Shown piece by piece: positions 8,914 to 17,177 of a DNA stretch of 42,259 bases (position 1 is the first letter of the stretch; every line of letters starts with the position of its first letter). The notes under the pieces were generated by a model. It saw only the letters and a list, made by a program, of their open reading frames with translations. It was not told the DNA's origin and made no database searches. Made by a program: the position numbers and the translations under genes. This stretch comes from an uncultured Bacteroidaceae bacterium (GTDB lineage: Bacteria > Bacteroidota > Bacteroidia > Bacteroidales > Bacteroidaceae): the NCBI GenBank assembly GCA_944320785.1, contig CALUIR010000025.1, forward strand, positions 1 through 42,259. The letters are read 5' to 3'.

Positions 8914-8993
8914 ATCTTTAGGCTAAAGATATACATCCTTAGGCTAAGGATATGCATCTTTAGGCTGAGGATACACATCCTTAGCCTAAGGAT
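8914..8993. repeat. four-unit palindrome array, copy 1 (21-bp period)
   Basis: Four 17-bp near-perfect palindromes of consensus ATCYTTAGSCTRARGAT begin at 8914, 8935, 8956 and 8977, an exact 21-bp period with 4-bp spacers ATAC, ATGC and ACAC. The central base alternates between G and C, and substitutions in one arm are mostly matched in the other. The same array with the same number of units and the same period recurs at 34579. It sits between the ends and starts of co-directional genes (AddB-like and atpE) in a 401-bp gap that otherwise holds no gene. It could bind a dimeric protein or fold as serial RNA hairpins. Confidence 0.85.
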
Positions 8994-9100
8994 GAAGTTG
9001 TTGGCAGGGAAAAGCAAATTCCCCTCCCGTGCAATCCCGGTTTGCTGCACGGCAGGGGAACGTTCTGCTGCCCGTCTTGGGCGAATGGGAAAGGGAGATA

Positions 9101-11959
9101 CTACCGCCGGCACAAGTCCCTGTAGTCGCAATAGGCGCACCGCTTCGTGCTGTCTGCCTGAACGAAGGGCTTGGCGGCGTCGAAAATGTCGCTGAGGAGT
9201 TGCGACAGCAAGCTGCCGAACGCTTCCCCATAGCGGGAGAAGTCGTCCACCGGCACTTCCTTCTCACGTCCTTTCTTTTGGCAGATGACGGGCGAATAGC
9301 TGTCGGATGCCGCCCGGTGGATGTAGAGCAAAGAGGGGGCGATGCGATGCGGCTGTTCCTGCTGCATGGCGTAGGCATACAAGAAGGTCTGGAAGATGTA
9401 GTTGGGGCGGTCATCGGAAGGCGTGAACAGGTCCTCCAGTTCAGAGAATGCCTTCGGGTATCCGCCCGTCTTGTAGTCCACGATGCGCAGCAGGCCGTCC
9501 TTCAGGTCCAAACGGTCGATGACGCCCCCTATCCGGATACGGACGATGCCGGATGCCGTTGGGAACGCCACGTCGCGGCGGACAGGATGCTCCATTGCCT
9601 CCATTTCGAAGGGCGCGTACCGGCTGTCGTGACGGATCAGCTGCTGCAAGTAGGACAGGATGACAGAGGCGTTAATCAACTGCACGCCATTGTATTCCGG
9701 CTGTTCGCCCGCGCCCACCTTGAAGAACAGTTCCTTGAACGCCGCGTCCACATAACCTTGCAACTTCACCTTGTCGCGGAGCAAGGCTTCCAAATCCTCC
9801 TTGCGGACGAGCTTCCCGTGCGCCGTGAGGTCGCGGTATGCCCATTCGGCGGCACGGTGGAAGATGCTCCCGAACAGGGCCGAGTCTATCTCCACGCTCA
9901 CCTCGTCCAAAGGGCGGAGCGAAAGCACGTAACGGAAGCAGAACTTCAGCGGGCAATCCAAATAGGCGTTCAGCGCGGAAGGCGTGAGCAGCGCTTCCGC
10001 ATTGCGCCCGATGTCGTACAAGCCGTGCAAACGCTCCATGATTCCCCGCGTCTTGCGGATTGCCACGGGTTGCGCCACCGATGGCGATTGCCCGGCATCC
10101 ACATATTCGCGGGCCACGGGATGCGGGTATTCTAAGAGGAACTGGAGCAGGAAGCGCGAAGGTTCGCCCCGGTTCAGCCCTCCCCTGCCCGCCGCGTTGT
10201 ACATCAGCGTCACGCTCTCCGCCCGCTGCATCAGCCGGTAGAAATAGTAAGCATACACGGCGTTCTTCCGATCGATGGTGGTCATGCCGAACGCTTTCCG
10301 CAGATTGTACGGGATAAACGAGTTCTCGCCGCCTTGCTTGGGAAGCTGCCCTTCGTTCACCGACAGCAGGGCCACATGCCGGAAGTCCAGATTCCTTGTC
10401 TCCAACACGCCCATCACCTGGAGGCCGATGGCCGGCTCGCCATGGAAAGGAACCGTCTGCGAGGACAGCACCTTGTCCAACAACTGGCGGAAGACATGGG
10501 AGGACACCTCCAGGCCTCCTTCCTCCACCAACGACCGCAAGCGCGACACGGCGGTGTAGGCCTTGAACAAAGCCTCCCGGTAGAGCGGCTCCAACGGGCC
10601 AGGCGACATGCCGCCCTCTTCCCGGTGGATGCCCGCCACAGCCTCCAACATCCGCAAGAAGTAGTCGCACAGGGCAAGGTTGCCCTCCGCTATCGTGAAA
10701 ACCAGTTCCAACAGGCCGTCGCGCTTCAGTTCGGAAGGCAGGGGATAAAAACGGTTGCCACGCCCCAATTCCTCCAGCAACCCAGCCGCCAAAGGGGCAA
10801 GTCGCTGCAAATAAGGGTGCTTCAACAGGGATGCCACAGCCTTGTAGGCCAAACGCCCGCTCCGCCGGTCATAGCTGCCCTGCACATCGGCCAACGCCGA
10901 GAGGAAACCATATACCGGCGTTTGCGACAAGGGAAAACCCATCGTGAGGTTCACGTTCTTCACCTCAGGGGGAATGCTGCGCATCACCGGCTGGAGCAGC
11001 GTCTCGTTGCACAGCACCACGGCCGTCTCCTGCTCCCGCTGCCCAGTATGCTCCCGTATCCACGACGGCAGGCAACGCACCTGCGCGTTCTCTGTGGAGG
11101 CTGCCACAAAATGCACGTCCTTGGGCTGCCGCAAGCAATCGAAGCACGAGGCGGGCAACGGCGACGGAAAGTCTTTCAGGTTGCGGCGGAGGAACTCGCC
11201 CGCCTCATGACCCGGCACATCCACGTAGGACGCATCATAGTCCCAATAAAACAAAGCCTTCCCTGCGTCCCGCAAGATGGAGAACAGCGTATGCTCCACC
11301 TTGTTCAGCACATTGAAACCCACGAACACATAGGTGTCGTACGGCAAGGCGGAAACATCCAGTTCCTCCACCACCTGCCGGCAAAGCATCCCTTCATAAG
11401 CGATGCCCTGCGCGGAAAGCAATTCCCGGTAGCCCGCATAGATGCCGCCCAACACGTTCCACAGGGAGATGAAGCGTTCCTTCAGTTCCGTTCGCCGCTC
11501 CATGGAAAAGTTGCTGAAGAACTGCTGCACGGCAGCTTCCTGTTCCGGTGTAAGGAAGCCGCCGCTGTCCGCCAAGTCCTTCAGGTCGCCCAGGTTGGCG
11601 AACAAGCGGCCGGCATCTACCATGTTCTTGTCCACATCATCAAAGTCCGCCACCAGCAACTCCCCCCAGAAATAGAAGTCGTCCAAAGTCTCCTTGCTGC
11701 CCGTCACCTCGCGGAACACCCGGTAGAGGTCGCACACCAGCTTCACCGGGTCGCCGCAACGAAGGCCCGACAACCCTCCGAACAAGTCGCTGATGCTCAT
11801 ATAGACCGGCGACCAAAGCGGCCTGCCCGACAACACGCCCAACGCCTCATTGAAGAACAGCCCTGCCCGCTTGTTGGGGAACACCACCGCCGTGCGGCGG
11901 AAGTCGCCTCCCGTGCGCTCCATCAGGTCGCGCGCCACGATATCCAAGAAAGTTTCCAT
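9101..11959 (-). CDS. AddB-like PD-(D/E)XK nuclease/inactive helicase, DNA repair
   Basis: A 952-residue protein like the AddB-type subunit of AddAB/RexAB helicase-nucleases, which resect double-strand breaks for recombination. The N-terminus (METFLDIVARDLMERTGG... VVFPNKRAGLFFNEAL) resembles the Bacteroidota branch of the family, with a degenerate helicase core to about residue 600. The C-terminal RecB-like nuclease shows GGVIDRLD and IVDYKTGG (Asp828, Lys830 as catalytic D and K). Cys669 (in YLDCPLKF) together with Cys941, Cys944 and Cys950 (CAYCDYRDLC) form the AddB-type [4Fe-4S] cluster set. A partner AddA (UvrD-like) gene is not adjacent; the next gene is a divergent peptidase. A -7 box lies 23 nt upstream of the start. 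Confidence 0.88.
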   Translation of the reverse strand: METFLDIVARDLMERTGGDFRRTAVVFPNKRAGLFFNEALGVLSGRPLWSPVYMSISDLFGGLSGLRCGDPVKLVCDLYRVFREVTGSKETLDDFYFWGELLVADFDDVDKNMVDAGRLFANLGDLKDLADSGGFLTPEQEAAVQQFFSNFSMERRTELKERFISLWNVLGGIYAGYRELLSAQGIAYEGMLCRQVVEELDVSALPYDTYVFVGFNVLNKVEHTLFSILRDAGKALFYWDYDASYVDVPGHEAGEFLRRNLKDFPSPLPASCFDCLRQPKDVHFVAASTENAQVRCLPSWIREHTGQREQETAVVLCNETLLQPVMRSIPPEVKNVNLTMGFPLSQTPVYGFLSALADVQGSYDRRSGRLAYKAVASLLKHPYLQRLAPLAAGLLEELGRGNRFYPLPSELKRDGLLELVFTIAEGNLALCDYFLRMLEAVAGIHREEGGMSPGPLEPLYREALFKAYTAVSRLRSLVEEGGLEVSSHVFRQLLDKVLSSQTVPFHGEPAIGLQVMGVLETRNLDFRHVALLSVNEGQLPKQGGENSFIPYNLRKAFGMTTIDRKNAVYAYYFYRLMQRAESVTLMYNAAGRGGLNRGEPSRFLLQFLLEYPHPVAREYVDAGQSPSVAQPVAIRKTRGIMERLHGLYDIGRNAEALLTPSALNAYLDCPLKFCFRYVLSLRPLDEVSVEIDSALFGSIFHRAAEWAYRDLTAHGKLVRKEDLEALLRDKVKLQGYVDAAFKELFFKVGAGEQPEYNGVQLINASVILSYLQQLIRHDSRYAPFEMEAMEHPVRRDVAFPTASGIVRIRIGGVIDRLDLKDGLLRIVDYKTGGYPKAFSELEDLFTPSDDRPNYIFQTFLYAYAMQQEQPHRIAPSLLYIHRAASDSYSPVICQKKGREKEVPVDDFSRYGEAFGSLLSQLLSDIFDAAKPFVQADSTKRCAYCDYRDLCRR

Positions 11960-11981
11960 CCTTTAAGCCAATTCGTAAGCC

Positions 11982-11990
11982 GCAAAGATA
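11982..11990 (-). promoter_or_regulatory. -7 box for the AddB-like gene
   Basis: TATCTTTGC on the minus strand, 23 nt upstream of the ATG at 11959. It matches TAnnTTTG and lies 20 bp from the -7 box of the divergent peptidase gene, so the two promoters overlap. Confidence 0.6.
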
Positions 11991-12010
11991 CGAATATCCC
12001 CAAGAAAGCC

Positions 12011-12019
12011 TATATTTGC
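12011..12019 (+). promoter_or_regulatory. -7 box for the C1 peptidase gene
   Basis: TATATTTGC on the plus strand, 31 nt before the ATG at 12050. It fits the Bacteroidota -7 consensus and faces away from the AddB-like gene promoter. Confidence 0.6.
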
Positions 12020-12049
12020 CTTCCAAAAACATAACCTAACACACATTGT

Positions 12050-13450
12050 ATGAGTAAACGTATCCTTTTCACCCTGCTGGCGGGCGCGGCATTCCTCTGC
12101 GCCCCGGCACAACAACAGGACGGCGGCATCTCGCCGGAGATGTTGCAGCAAATCAGGCAGTCGTACCGCAACACCCCGCAGGACAAAGCCCTGCGCAACG
12201 CTTTGGCAGGCACGCCCATCAACACCCTTGCACGCAACCAGGAGAACCTGCCGGCCTACGACACCCACTTCTCCCACCGCGTGGAGTCGAAAGGCATCAC
12301 CGACCAGAAGTCCAGCGGCCGTTGCTGGCTGTTCACCGGGCTGAACGTCATGCGGGCAGAAGCCATGGCTCGCTTCGGCATGCCGGAATTCACCTTCTCG
12401 CCCAACTTCTGCTTTTTCTACGACCAACTGGAGAAAGCCAACCTGTTCCTCCAAGGCGTCATTGACACGAGGGAACGCCCCATGGACGACCGCATGGTGG
12501 AATGGCTCTTCCGCAACCCCTTGAGCGACGGAGGGCAGTTCACCGGCATCTCCGACATCATCGGCAAGTATGGCGTAGTGCCACAGGAGGTGATGCCTGA
12601 AACCTACAGCAGCGACAACACCGCGCAAATGGCCTACCTCATCAAGCTCAAGCTCCGCGAGCAGGGCCTCGCGCTGCGGGGACAGGCCGCCAAAGGCGCA
12701 AGCGAAGCCGCCCTGCGCGAGGAAAAGGCCCGCATGCTCGCCACCGTTTACCGCATGCTCGCGCTCAGCCTCGGCGAACCGCCCGCGCAATTCACCTGGA
12801 CGCGCCGCGACAAGGACGGCAAGCCCGTCAGCACCAAGACGTACACCCCCCTGTCCTTCTACGAGGAGTACGTGGGTGACGACCTCGCCGGCAACTACGT
12901 GATGCTCATGAACGACCCCACCCGCGAATACTACGCCTGCTATGAAATCGACTATGACCGCCACCGCTACGACGGCCACAACTGGACATACATCAACCTC
13001 CCCATGGACGACATCAAGCAAATCGCCATCGCCTCCATCAAAGACAGCACCATGATGTACTTCTCATGCGACGTGGGCAAGTGCCTCGACCTGAAGCGGG
13101 GATGGCTCGACACGGACAACTATGACTATGCCTCATTGATGGGCGTGACGTTCGGCATGGACAAGCGGCAGCGGGTGCAGACCTTTGCCAGCGGATCATC
13201 GCACGCCATGACCCTCATGGCCGTGGACCTCGACGGCGACGGCAAGCCCAAGAAGTGGATGGTGGAAAACAGCTGGGGTGCCGATGCTGGCTACCAAGGC
13301 CACCTCATCATGACTGACCGATGGTTCGAAGAATACATGTTCCGCCTCGTGGCGCGGAAGGACTACGTCCCCGACCGCATCCTACGCATCCTAGAGGAAG
13401 AACCGATACGCCTGCCCGCTTGGGATCCCATGTTCGCCGATGAACTGTAA
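12050..13450 (+). CDS. exported C1-family aminopeptidase (bleomycin hydrolase-like)
   Basis: A 466-residue papain-fold cysteine peptidase of the bleomycin hydrolase/PepC type. The catalytic set is complete: Gln86 (oxyanion hole), Cys92 in SSGRCWLF, His385 in GSSHAMTLMAVD and Asn407 in MVENSWG. The C-terminus ends LPAWDPMFADEL; in cytosolic relatives the C-terminal tail enters the active site and gives aminopeptidase activity. Unlike the cytosolic enzymes it starts with a hydrophobic export signal (MSKRILFTLLAGAAFLCAPA), so it probably acts in the periplasm or outside, perhaps trimming peptides. The gene stands alone with its own promoter and terminator. Family call very sure; location inferred. 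Confidence 0.93.
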   Translation: MSKRILFTLLAGAAFLCAPAQQQDGGISPEMLQQIRQSYRNTPQDKALRNALAGTPINTLARNQENLPAYDTHFSHRVESKGITDQKSSGRCWLFTGLNVMRAEAMARFGMPEFTFSPNFCFFYDQLEKANLFLQGVIDTRERPMDDRMVEWLFRNPLSDGGQFTGISDIIGKYGVVPQEVMPETYSSDNTAQMAYLIKLKLREQGLALRGQAAKGASEAALREEKARMLATVYRMLALSLGEPPAQFTWTRRDKDGKPVSTKTYTPLSFYEEYVGDDLAGNYVMLMNDPTREYYACYEIDYDRHRYDGHNWTYINLPMDDIKQIAIASIKDSTMMYFSCDVGKCLDLKRGWLDTDNYDYASLMGVTFGMDKRQRVQTFASGSSHAMTLMAVDLDGDGKPKKWMVENSWGADAGYQGHLIMTDRWFEEYMFRLVARKDYVPDRILRILEEEPIRLPAWDPMFADEL

Positions 13451-13479
13451 GCCACGGCAGGGCATGCCCCCACTTACGC

Positions 13480-13510
13480 AAGAGGCGGAGCCACAATGGC
13501 CCTGCCTCTT
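13480..13510 (+). terminator. terminator hairpin after the C1 peptidase gene
   Basis: Arms AAGAGGC (13480-13486) and GCCTCTT (13504-13510) with further pairing GCCA/TGGC inside, 30 nt after the peptidase stop. The T-tract is short. Confidence 0.5.
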
Positions 13511-13761
13511 CTGCATCCCGCCCCTGCACATATTTACATATAACAAACGCGCCAGCGCCTTTCGCTGCACGGATGCTTCACCATGCACGGAAAGACAGTG
13601 CCATGACGCACGACAAGGAGCATTGCCGATACGAATCATGAGGTGTTGCTGGTGGCATCAGGGCGAAATAACGGTACGCATCAGGATTCCACACCCATCC
13701 AACGTGTACTGTGAGGCCGGTTCCGCAGGATGCCCCGGCAGTGAAGACCGGAAAGCAATAA

Positions 13762-13795
13762 CCCGCCAGACTTCCATCAAGGAAGGCCTGGCGGG
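13762..13795 (-). terminator. terminator after the 13841-15631 gene
   Basis: Perfect arms CCCGCCAG (13762-13769) and CTGGCGGG (13788-13795) plus inner TTCC/GGAA. Read on the minus strand it is followed by TTATTGCTTTCC, and it lies 45 nt after the stop of the adhesin-like gene. The rest of the gap 13511-13840 shows no gene and no other clear signal. Confidence 0.6.
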
Positions 13796-13840
13796 CTTCA
13801 TGCATGAATATGTCACTACGCGACCATGCCGCCAAGACGG

Positions 13841-15631
13841 TCAGCGGACGAAAACTTTCGCCGTCTCCACCCGCCCGTCCTTATAGACGGTGCGCACGAT
13901 GGCCATGCCCGGCTGCGGTGCCGCCAAGCGCAGGCCACTCACGGAATAATACTCTGTGCGAAGCACTTCTTCTGCCGCAGCAGCAAGAATCCCCGACCCG
14001 CCGGCATCGGCCACACGGAGGTTGTCCACAAAGATGTAGGGCAACAGGGCGTGGCGTGAGGTGAAGGCCAACTGCACCACCCGGCCTTTCCATCCGTCAA
14101 GCGGCACCGCCACTTCCTTCCAGCCTTCCCCGGCCGGGAGTTCGGCAGAACGCACCGTGCAGGCCACCGCCGTCTCCCCGCCACAGGCCACGCCCACTTC
14201 CAACTCGTTGGTATTCGCCTCCCCCTCGCTCTCCGGGATATGGTAAACATAGAAGGACAGCACCGGGCTTTCCAACCCGGCGAGGTCTATCTTGCCTGTG
14301 AGGAACGTCCCATAATCATCCAAGTAAGAAGCCTCCGAACCGATGAAGCCGCCGTCGCCGTCCTGCGCCTCAATGCCGCTTTCCTCGGTGGTGAACGTCT
14401 TCCACGTGGCCAAATCCTCCGGGCAAGTGCCAATGAGGGTAGATGCCGCGCCTCCGGCGAAGCTTTCGGCGAAGGGCGCGGGATAGGCCGGCCCCACGGC
14501 AAGCATCGGCGAATAAGCAAAGCCGGAGATGCCGCCCCGCGTCTCCGCCACCACACAATACTGCACGAATGCCTGCACGGTGGCATCCTCTACGGCTTGA
14601 AAGGTCTTTGAAGTCTCAGTCAGGCCATCGTACAAAAGAGTGGCCTGCCCCTCTCCGCCATAGATACGATAAGTAACATAAGCCGCATCGAGGGCATTGC
14701 CACGGATGTCGGCCGTCACCGGTTCCCAGGCAAGCGTCACCTCGCCCGGCGTGCCGGTCTCCGTGAGGGTGATGCCTGCCGGGTCAGCCGGCTCCAACAC
14801 GCCCACGAAAGCCTTCACCTCTGCAGCCGGGCTCTCGCCCCCTTCGTTGACGGCAATGGCGGCATACGTGTAGCGTGAACATTCCGGCACCTCATCCACA
14901 TGCCGCAACGCCTCGCCAGGGGCGGGAGCCTCAAACGTGTGGATGGCCACCCCGTCGCGCAGGAGGCGGACTTCCTGCAACGCCGCCAGAGGGTTTCCCG
15001 CCAAGTCGCGGGTGGGAGCTGCCAAGGAGATGTCCGCCTTCAGTTCCCCATTCGTACGGGTCACAACGGCGAGCGCCGTAGGCGCGGCGGGTGCCGTGCT
15101 GCCGGTGGCCGCGCCTATCTCCAGGTTCTTCACGCTGATAGAATACGTGTCGGGGGCGCTGCACCCGTGGATGCCTACATAGTAGATGCCGCTTTCCGCC
15201 GGGGCGAGCGTGCCAGTGTAGGCCCGGTATTCGGCATGAGCCGCCTGCGTGCGAGGCACGATGGCCGTTGCCAAAGCCTCCGGCGCAGGGGCGGCGCCAT
15301 ACATCACTTCAAATGTCTCCTCAGTCGCGGCATTCCCTGTCAGCACCTCGATGGAGAAGCTGTACACCTTTCCGCCTTCCAAGGAGAGGGGCGGCGTGAT
15401 GAGCCAGTCGTCCATCGCCAGTTCCGTGTTGTAGGAAATCTGCGCGGAGCCCAGGTAGGGCGACCAGCGTGTCCCGTCATGGTTCTCATCGAGAATGGTG
15501 TAGGTATCCACAAATTCCTCTGTGGCAAATGCCTCGGAATAAGGAGGCGTGACGGAAGCCCCACAGATATGTCCTGCCAAGGCGGCACACCACACAACAA
15601 TTGTCGCCCTCATCAAACAATTGATATTCAT
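13841..15631 (-). CDS. secreted adhesin-like protein with choice-of-anchor J and Fn3-like modules, T9SS cargo candidate
   Basis: A 596-residue exported protein. Residues 1-25 form a signal peptide (MNINCLMRATIVVWCAALAG). Two 'choice-of-anchor J'/cleaved-adhesin-type jelly-roll modules follow (about 30-175, with SAQISYNTELAMDDWLITPP, and about 390-545, with ESFAGGAASTLIGTCPEDLATW). Two fibronectin-III-like segments lie between (about 180-385). The C-terminus YYSVSGLRLAAPQPGMAIVR plus a short basic tail has the look of a T9SS sorting module. Its modules resemble those of the 1427-residue protein at 34836-39119. The start lies 48 bp after the LRR gene, suggesting one operon. A binding role at the cell surface is likely but the ligand is unknown. 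Confidence 0.82.
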   Translation of the reverse strand: MNINCLMRATIVVWCAALAGHICGASVTPPYSEAFATEEFVDTYTILDENHDGTRWSPYLGSAQISYNTELAMDDWLITPPLSLEGGKVYSFSIEVLTGNAATEETFEVMYGAAPAPEALATAIVPRTQAAHAEYRAYTGTLAPAESGIYYVGIHGCSAPDTYSISVKNLEIGAATGSTAPAAPTALAVVTRTNGELKADISLAAPTRDLAGNPLAALQEVRLLRDGVAIHTFEAPAPGEALRHVDEVPECSRYTYAAIAVNEGGESPAAEVKAFVGVLEPADPAGITLTETGTPGEVTLAWEPVTADIRGNALDAAYVTYRIYGGEGQATLLYDGLTETSKTFQAVEDATVQAFVQYCVVAETRGGISGFAYSPMLAVGPAYPAPFAESFAGGAASTLIGTCPEDLATWKTFTTEESGIEAQDGDGGFIGSEASYLDDYGTFLTGKIDLAGLESPVLSFYVYHIPESEGEANTNELEVGVACGGETAVACTVRSAELPAGEGWKEVAVPLDGWKGRVVQLAFTSRHALLPYIFVDNLRVADAGGSGILAAAAEEVLRTEYYSVSGLRLAAPQPGMAIVRTVYKDGRVETAKVFVR

Positions 15632-15679
15632 AGTTTTTGTTTTTTGAATGAAAAGTTCTATGATTTCACCCGCTTTGCA

Positions 15680-16729
15680 TCAACGCACCACCTTCAACAC
15701 CTGCCGCTGCCGGCCTTTTGTTACACTTATCACATATATACCGTCTGGCAAACCTTCCAACGAAAGCGAGGTGGCGGAGGAAACGTGCAATGCCCTTGCG
15801 CCATCCGGCCCATACACCGTGATGTCGGCCAAGTCGGGAGCGGTGACCACGCCGTCGGCGTAGCGGGCAAGGACGCCGTCCGATGCCCCCACGGCAGAGA
15901 TGCCGCTGACCGCATCATCCGCGATGTTTTGGAATTCCTTCCACCCATCGGCCTCCTGATAAGCACCCGCCGTGCCGGCCGGCACGTGGAGCGTGGCAGT
16001 AGCATAGGCAGCAGCATCAAACGTTTCGCTGAATGCAATGGGCGGGACGGATGCCAAGCAATGTACATCCGCCAGCGGACAATTGACGAACGCCCACATC
16101 CCTGCCATCTGCAGCCCGGCAGGCAGAGTGATGGCGCGAAGCGAAGTACAGTCATGGAACGCATCGCCCCCGATGCTTGCCAACCTTTCCGGCAAGGCAA
16201 CTTCCTCCAAAGCCGTGCAGCCATAGAATGTGGAACTGCCAATCTCAGTCACGCCGTCAGGTACCGTGATGCTACGCAACGAGGTGCAACCATCAAATGT
16301 GTTGTAGCCCATGCCCGTCAAGCTCTCCGGCAGGTCAATGCTGGCCAAAGACGTGCAATTCCCAAAAACCGAACCATAGAATGCCTCCATCCCTTCGGGG
16401 AGTTCCACGTTTTTCAAAGACCTGCATCCATAGAATGCATTGTCGCGGATGAGCGTCACCCCTTGGGGGATCACCACACTTTCCAAAGTTGTGCAAAAAT
16501 GGAAAGCATCCACTCCAATGCAAACTACGTTGCACACCATGCCCTCATATTCCACCGTGGCAGGGATGCTGACGGATGCCTCGTTCCCCACATAGCCGGA
16601 CACGGTGGCCGTGCGCCCGTCCGTGTCCAGGTCATACACGATGTCGCCCACCGTGACGGTCTGCGCCTGTGCGCCGCCTGCCAGCAATAGGGTTGCCAGG
16701 CAAGCCCATGAAAGTAAAGTCCTTTTCAT
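15680..16729 (-). CDS. secreted BspA-like leucine-rich-repeat protein, T9SS cargo candidate
   Basis: A 349-residue protein. Residues 1-22 are a signal peptide (MKRTLLSWACLATLLLAGGA). About seven BspA/TpLRR-type repeats follow (roughly 65-225), each near 23 residues, with cores such as FYGCRSLKNVELPEG, FGNCTSLASIDLPES and FDGCTSLRSITVPDG. A spacer with VPAGTAGAYQEADGWKEFQN comes next, a phrase common after these repeats. The C-terminus VYGPDGARALHV...GLPDGIYVISVTKGRQRQVL looks like a T9SS-type sorting domain. BspA-like proteins are surface adhesins in several Bacteroidales, but the ligand here is not known. It is the first gene of the pair with 13841-15631. Confidence 0.88.
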   Translation of the reverse strand: MKRTLLSWACLATLLLAGGAQAQTVTVGDIVYDLDTDGRTATVSGYVGNEASVSIPATVEYEGMVCNVVCIGVDAFHFCTTLESVVIPQGVTLIRDNAFYGCRSLKNVELPEGMEAFYGSVFGNCTSLASIDLPESLTGMGYNTFDGCTSLRSITVPDGVTEIGSSTFYGCTALEEVALPERLASIGGDAFHDCTSLRAITLPAGLQMAGMWAFVNCPLADVHCLASVPPIAFSETFDAAAYATATLHVPAGTAGAYQEADGWKEFQNIADDAVSGISAVGASDGVLARYADGVVTAPDLADITVYGPDGARALHVSSATSLSLEGLPDGIYVISVTKGRQRQVLKVVR

Positions 16730-16759
16730 AACGTTCCTGTTTAATGTTTGATAACGAAG

Positions 16760-16768
16760 GCAAAGTTA
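16760..16768 (-). promoter_or_regulatory. -7 box for the LRR/adhesin operon
   Basis: TAACTTTGC on the minus strand, 31 nt upstream of the ATG at 16729. Good match to TAnnTTTG. Confidence 0.55.
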
Positions 16769-16906
16769 AGGCATGCCCCCCGGAAAAACAAGCCCCCTGC
16801 AGGAAATGTTGGCAGCACCCCGCCCGGCCTGCCCAGGCAGGGACGCGCAAGGGGAACTGCCTGCCACGTACTGTAAGGACTGTTTACCATGCAAAAAAGG
16901 TACTGC

Positions 16907-16993
16907 ACACCGTGCGCAAGGGAAAGCCGACACCGTGCGCAAGGGGAGGTGGAGACCACGCGCACGGTGTCGGGGGTACCATGCGCGTGGTGT
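16907..16993. repeat. GTGCGC direct and inverted repeat cluster
   Basis: ACACCGTGCGCAAGGG occurs twice, at 16907-16922 and 16930-16945 (23-bp period). The second copy also forms a perfect 14-bp inverted repeat, CCGACACCGTGCGC (16927-16940) against GCGCACGGTGTCGG (16960-16973), with 19 nt between. A weaker ATGCGCGTGGTGT follows at 16981. It lies in the 448-bp gap between the AbgT and LRR genes, which holds no convincing gene. Role unknown: dispersed repeat, protein-binding site or structured RNA. Confidence 0.65.
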
Positions 16994-17086
16994 TCTGACC
17001 CCCTCCAGAAGGGCCTGTGGGCCATGTTTTGTGGGATGTGCCGGCGGCCAAAGTGATGAGCGGGCGAATGGGCAAGCCGGCAAGGC

Positions 17087-17105
17087 GGAAGCCCGACGGG
17101 CTTCC
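17087..17105 (-). terminator. possible terminator after abgT-family gene
   Basis: GGAAGCCCG and CGGGCTTCC face each other with one base between them, 73 nt after the transporter stop. No T-tract follows on the minus strand, so factor-independent termination is doubtful. Confidence 0.3.
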
Positions 17106-17177
17106 CGAAAGAGAATCCAAGCGGATTTTATTGTATCTATCTTTTACTGGCTCAAAAGGCGGATGCGGTTTCCTCCT

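Noticed and set aside
8914-8993. Palindrome array as a CRISPR array
   Set aside because: Spacers of 4 bp are far too short and not unique, and no cas genes are present.
8827-9195. Plus-strand frame with heptad repeats across the first palindrome array
   Set aside because: The 21-bp period keeps any frame open; upstream and downstream parts are unrelated to the second copy and the end runs antisense into the AddB-like gene.
14900-16690. Plus-strand open frame of 596 codons
   Set aside because: It is a shadow opposite the LRR and adhesin-like genes; the composition (His/Arg/Gln-rich) and lack of family resemblance show it is not real. The same holds for long frames opposite other GC-rich genes, such as 3557-4693 and 20255-21439.
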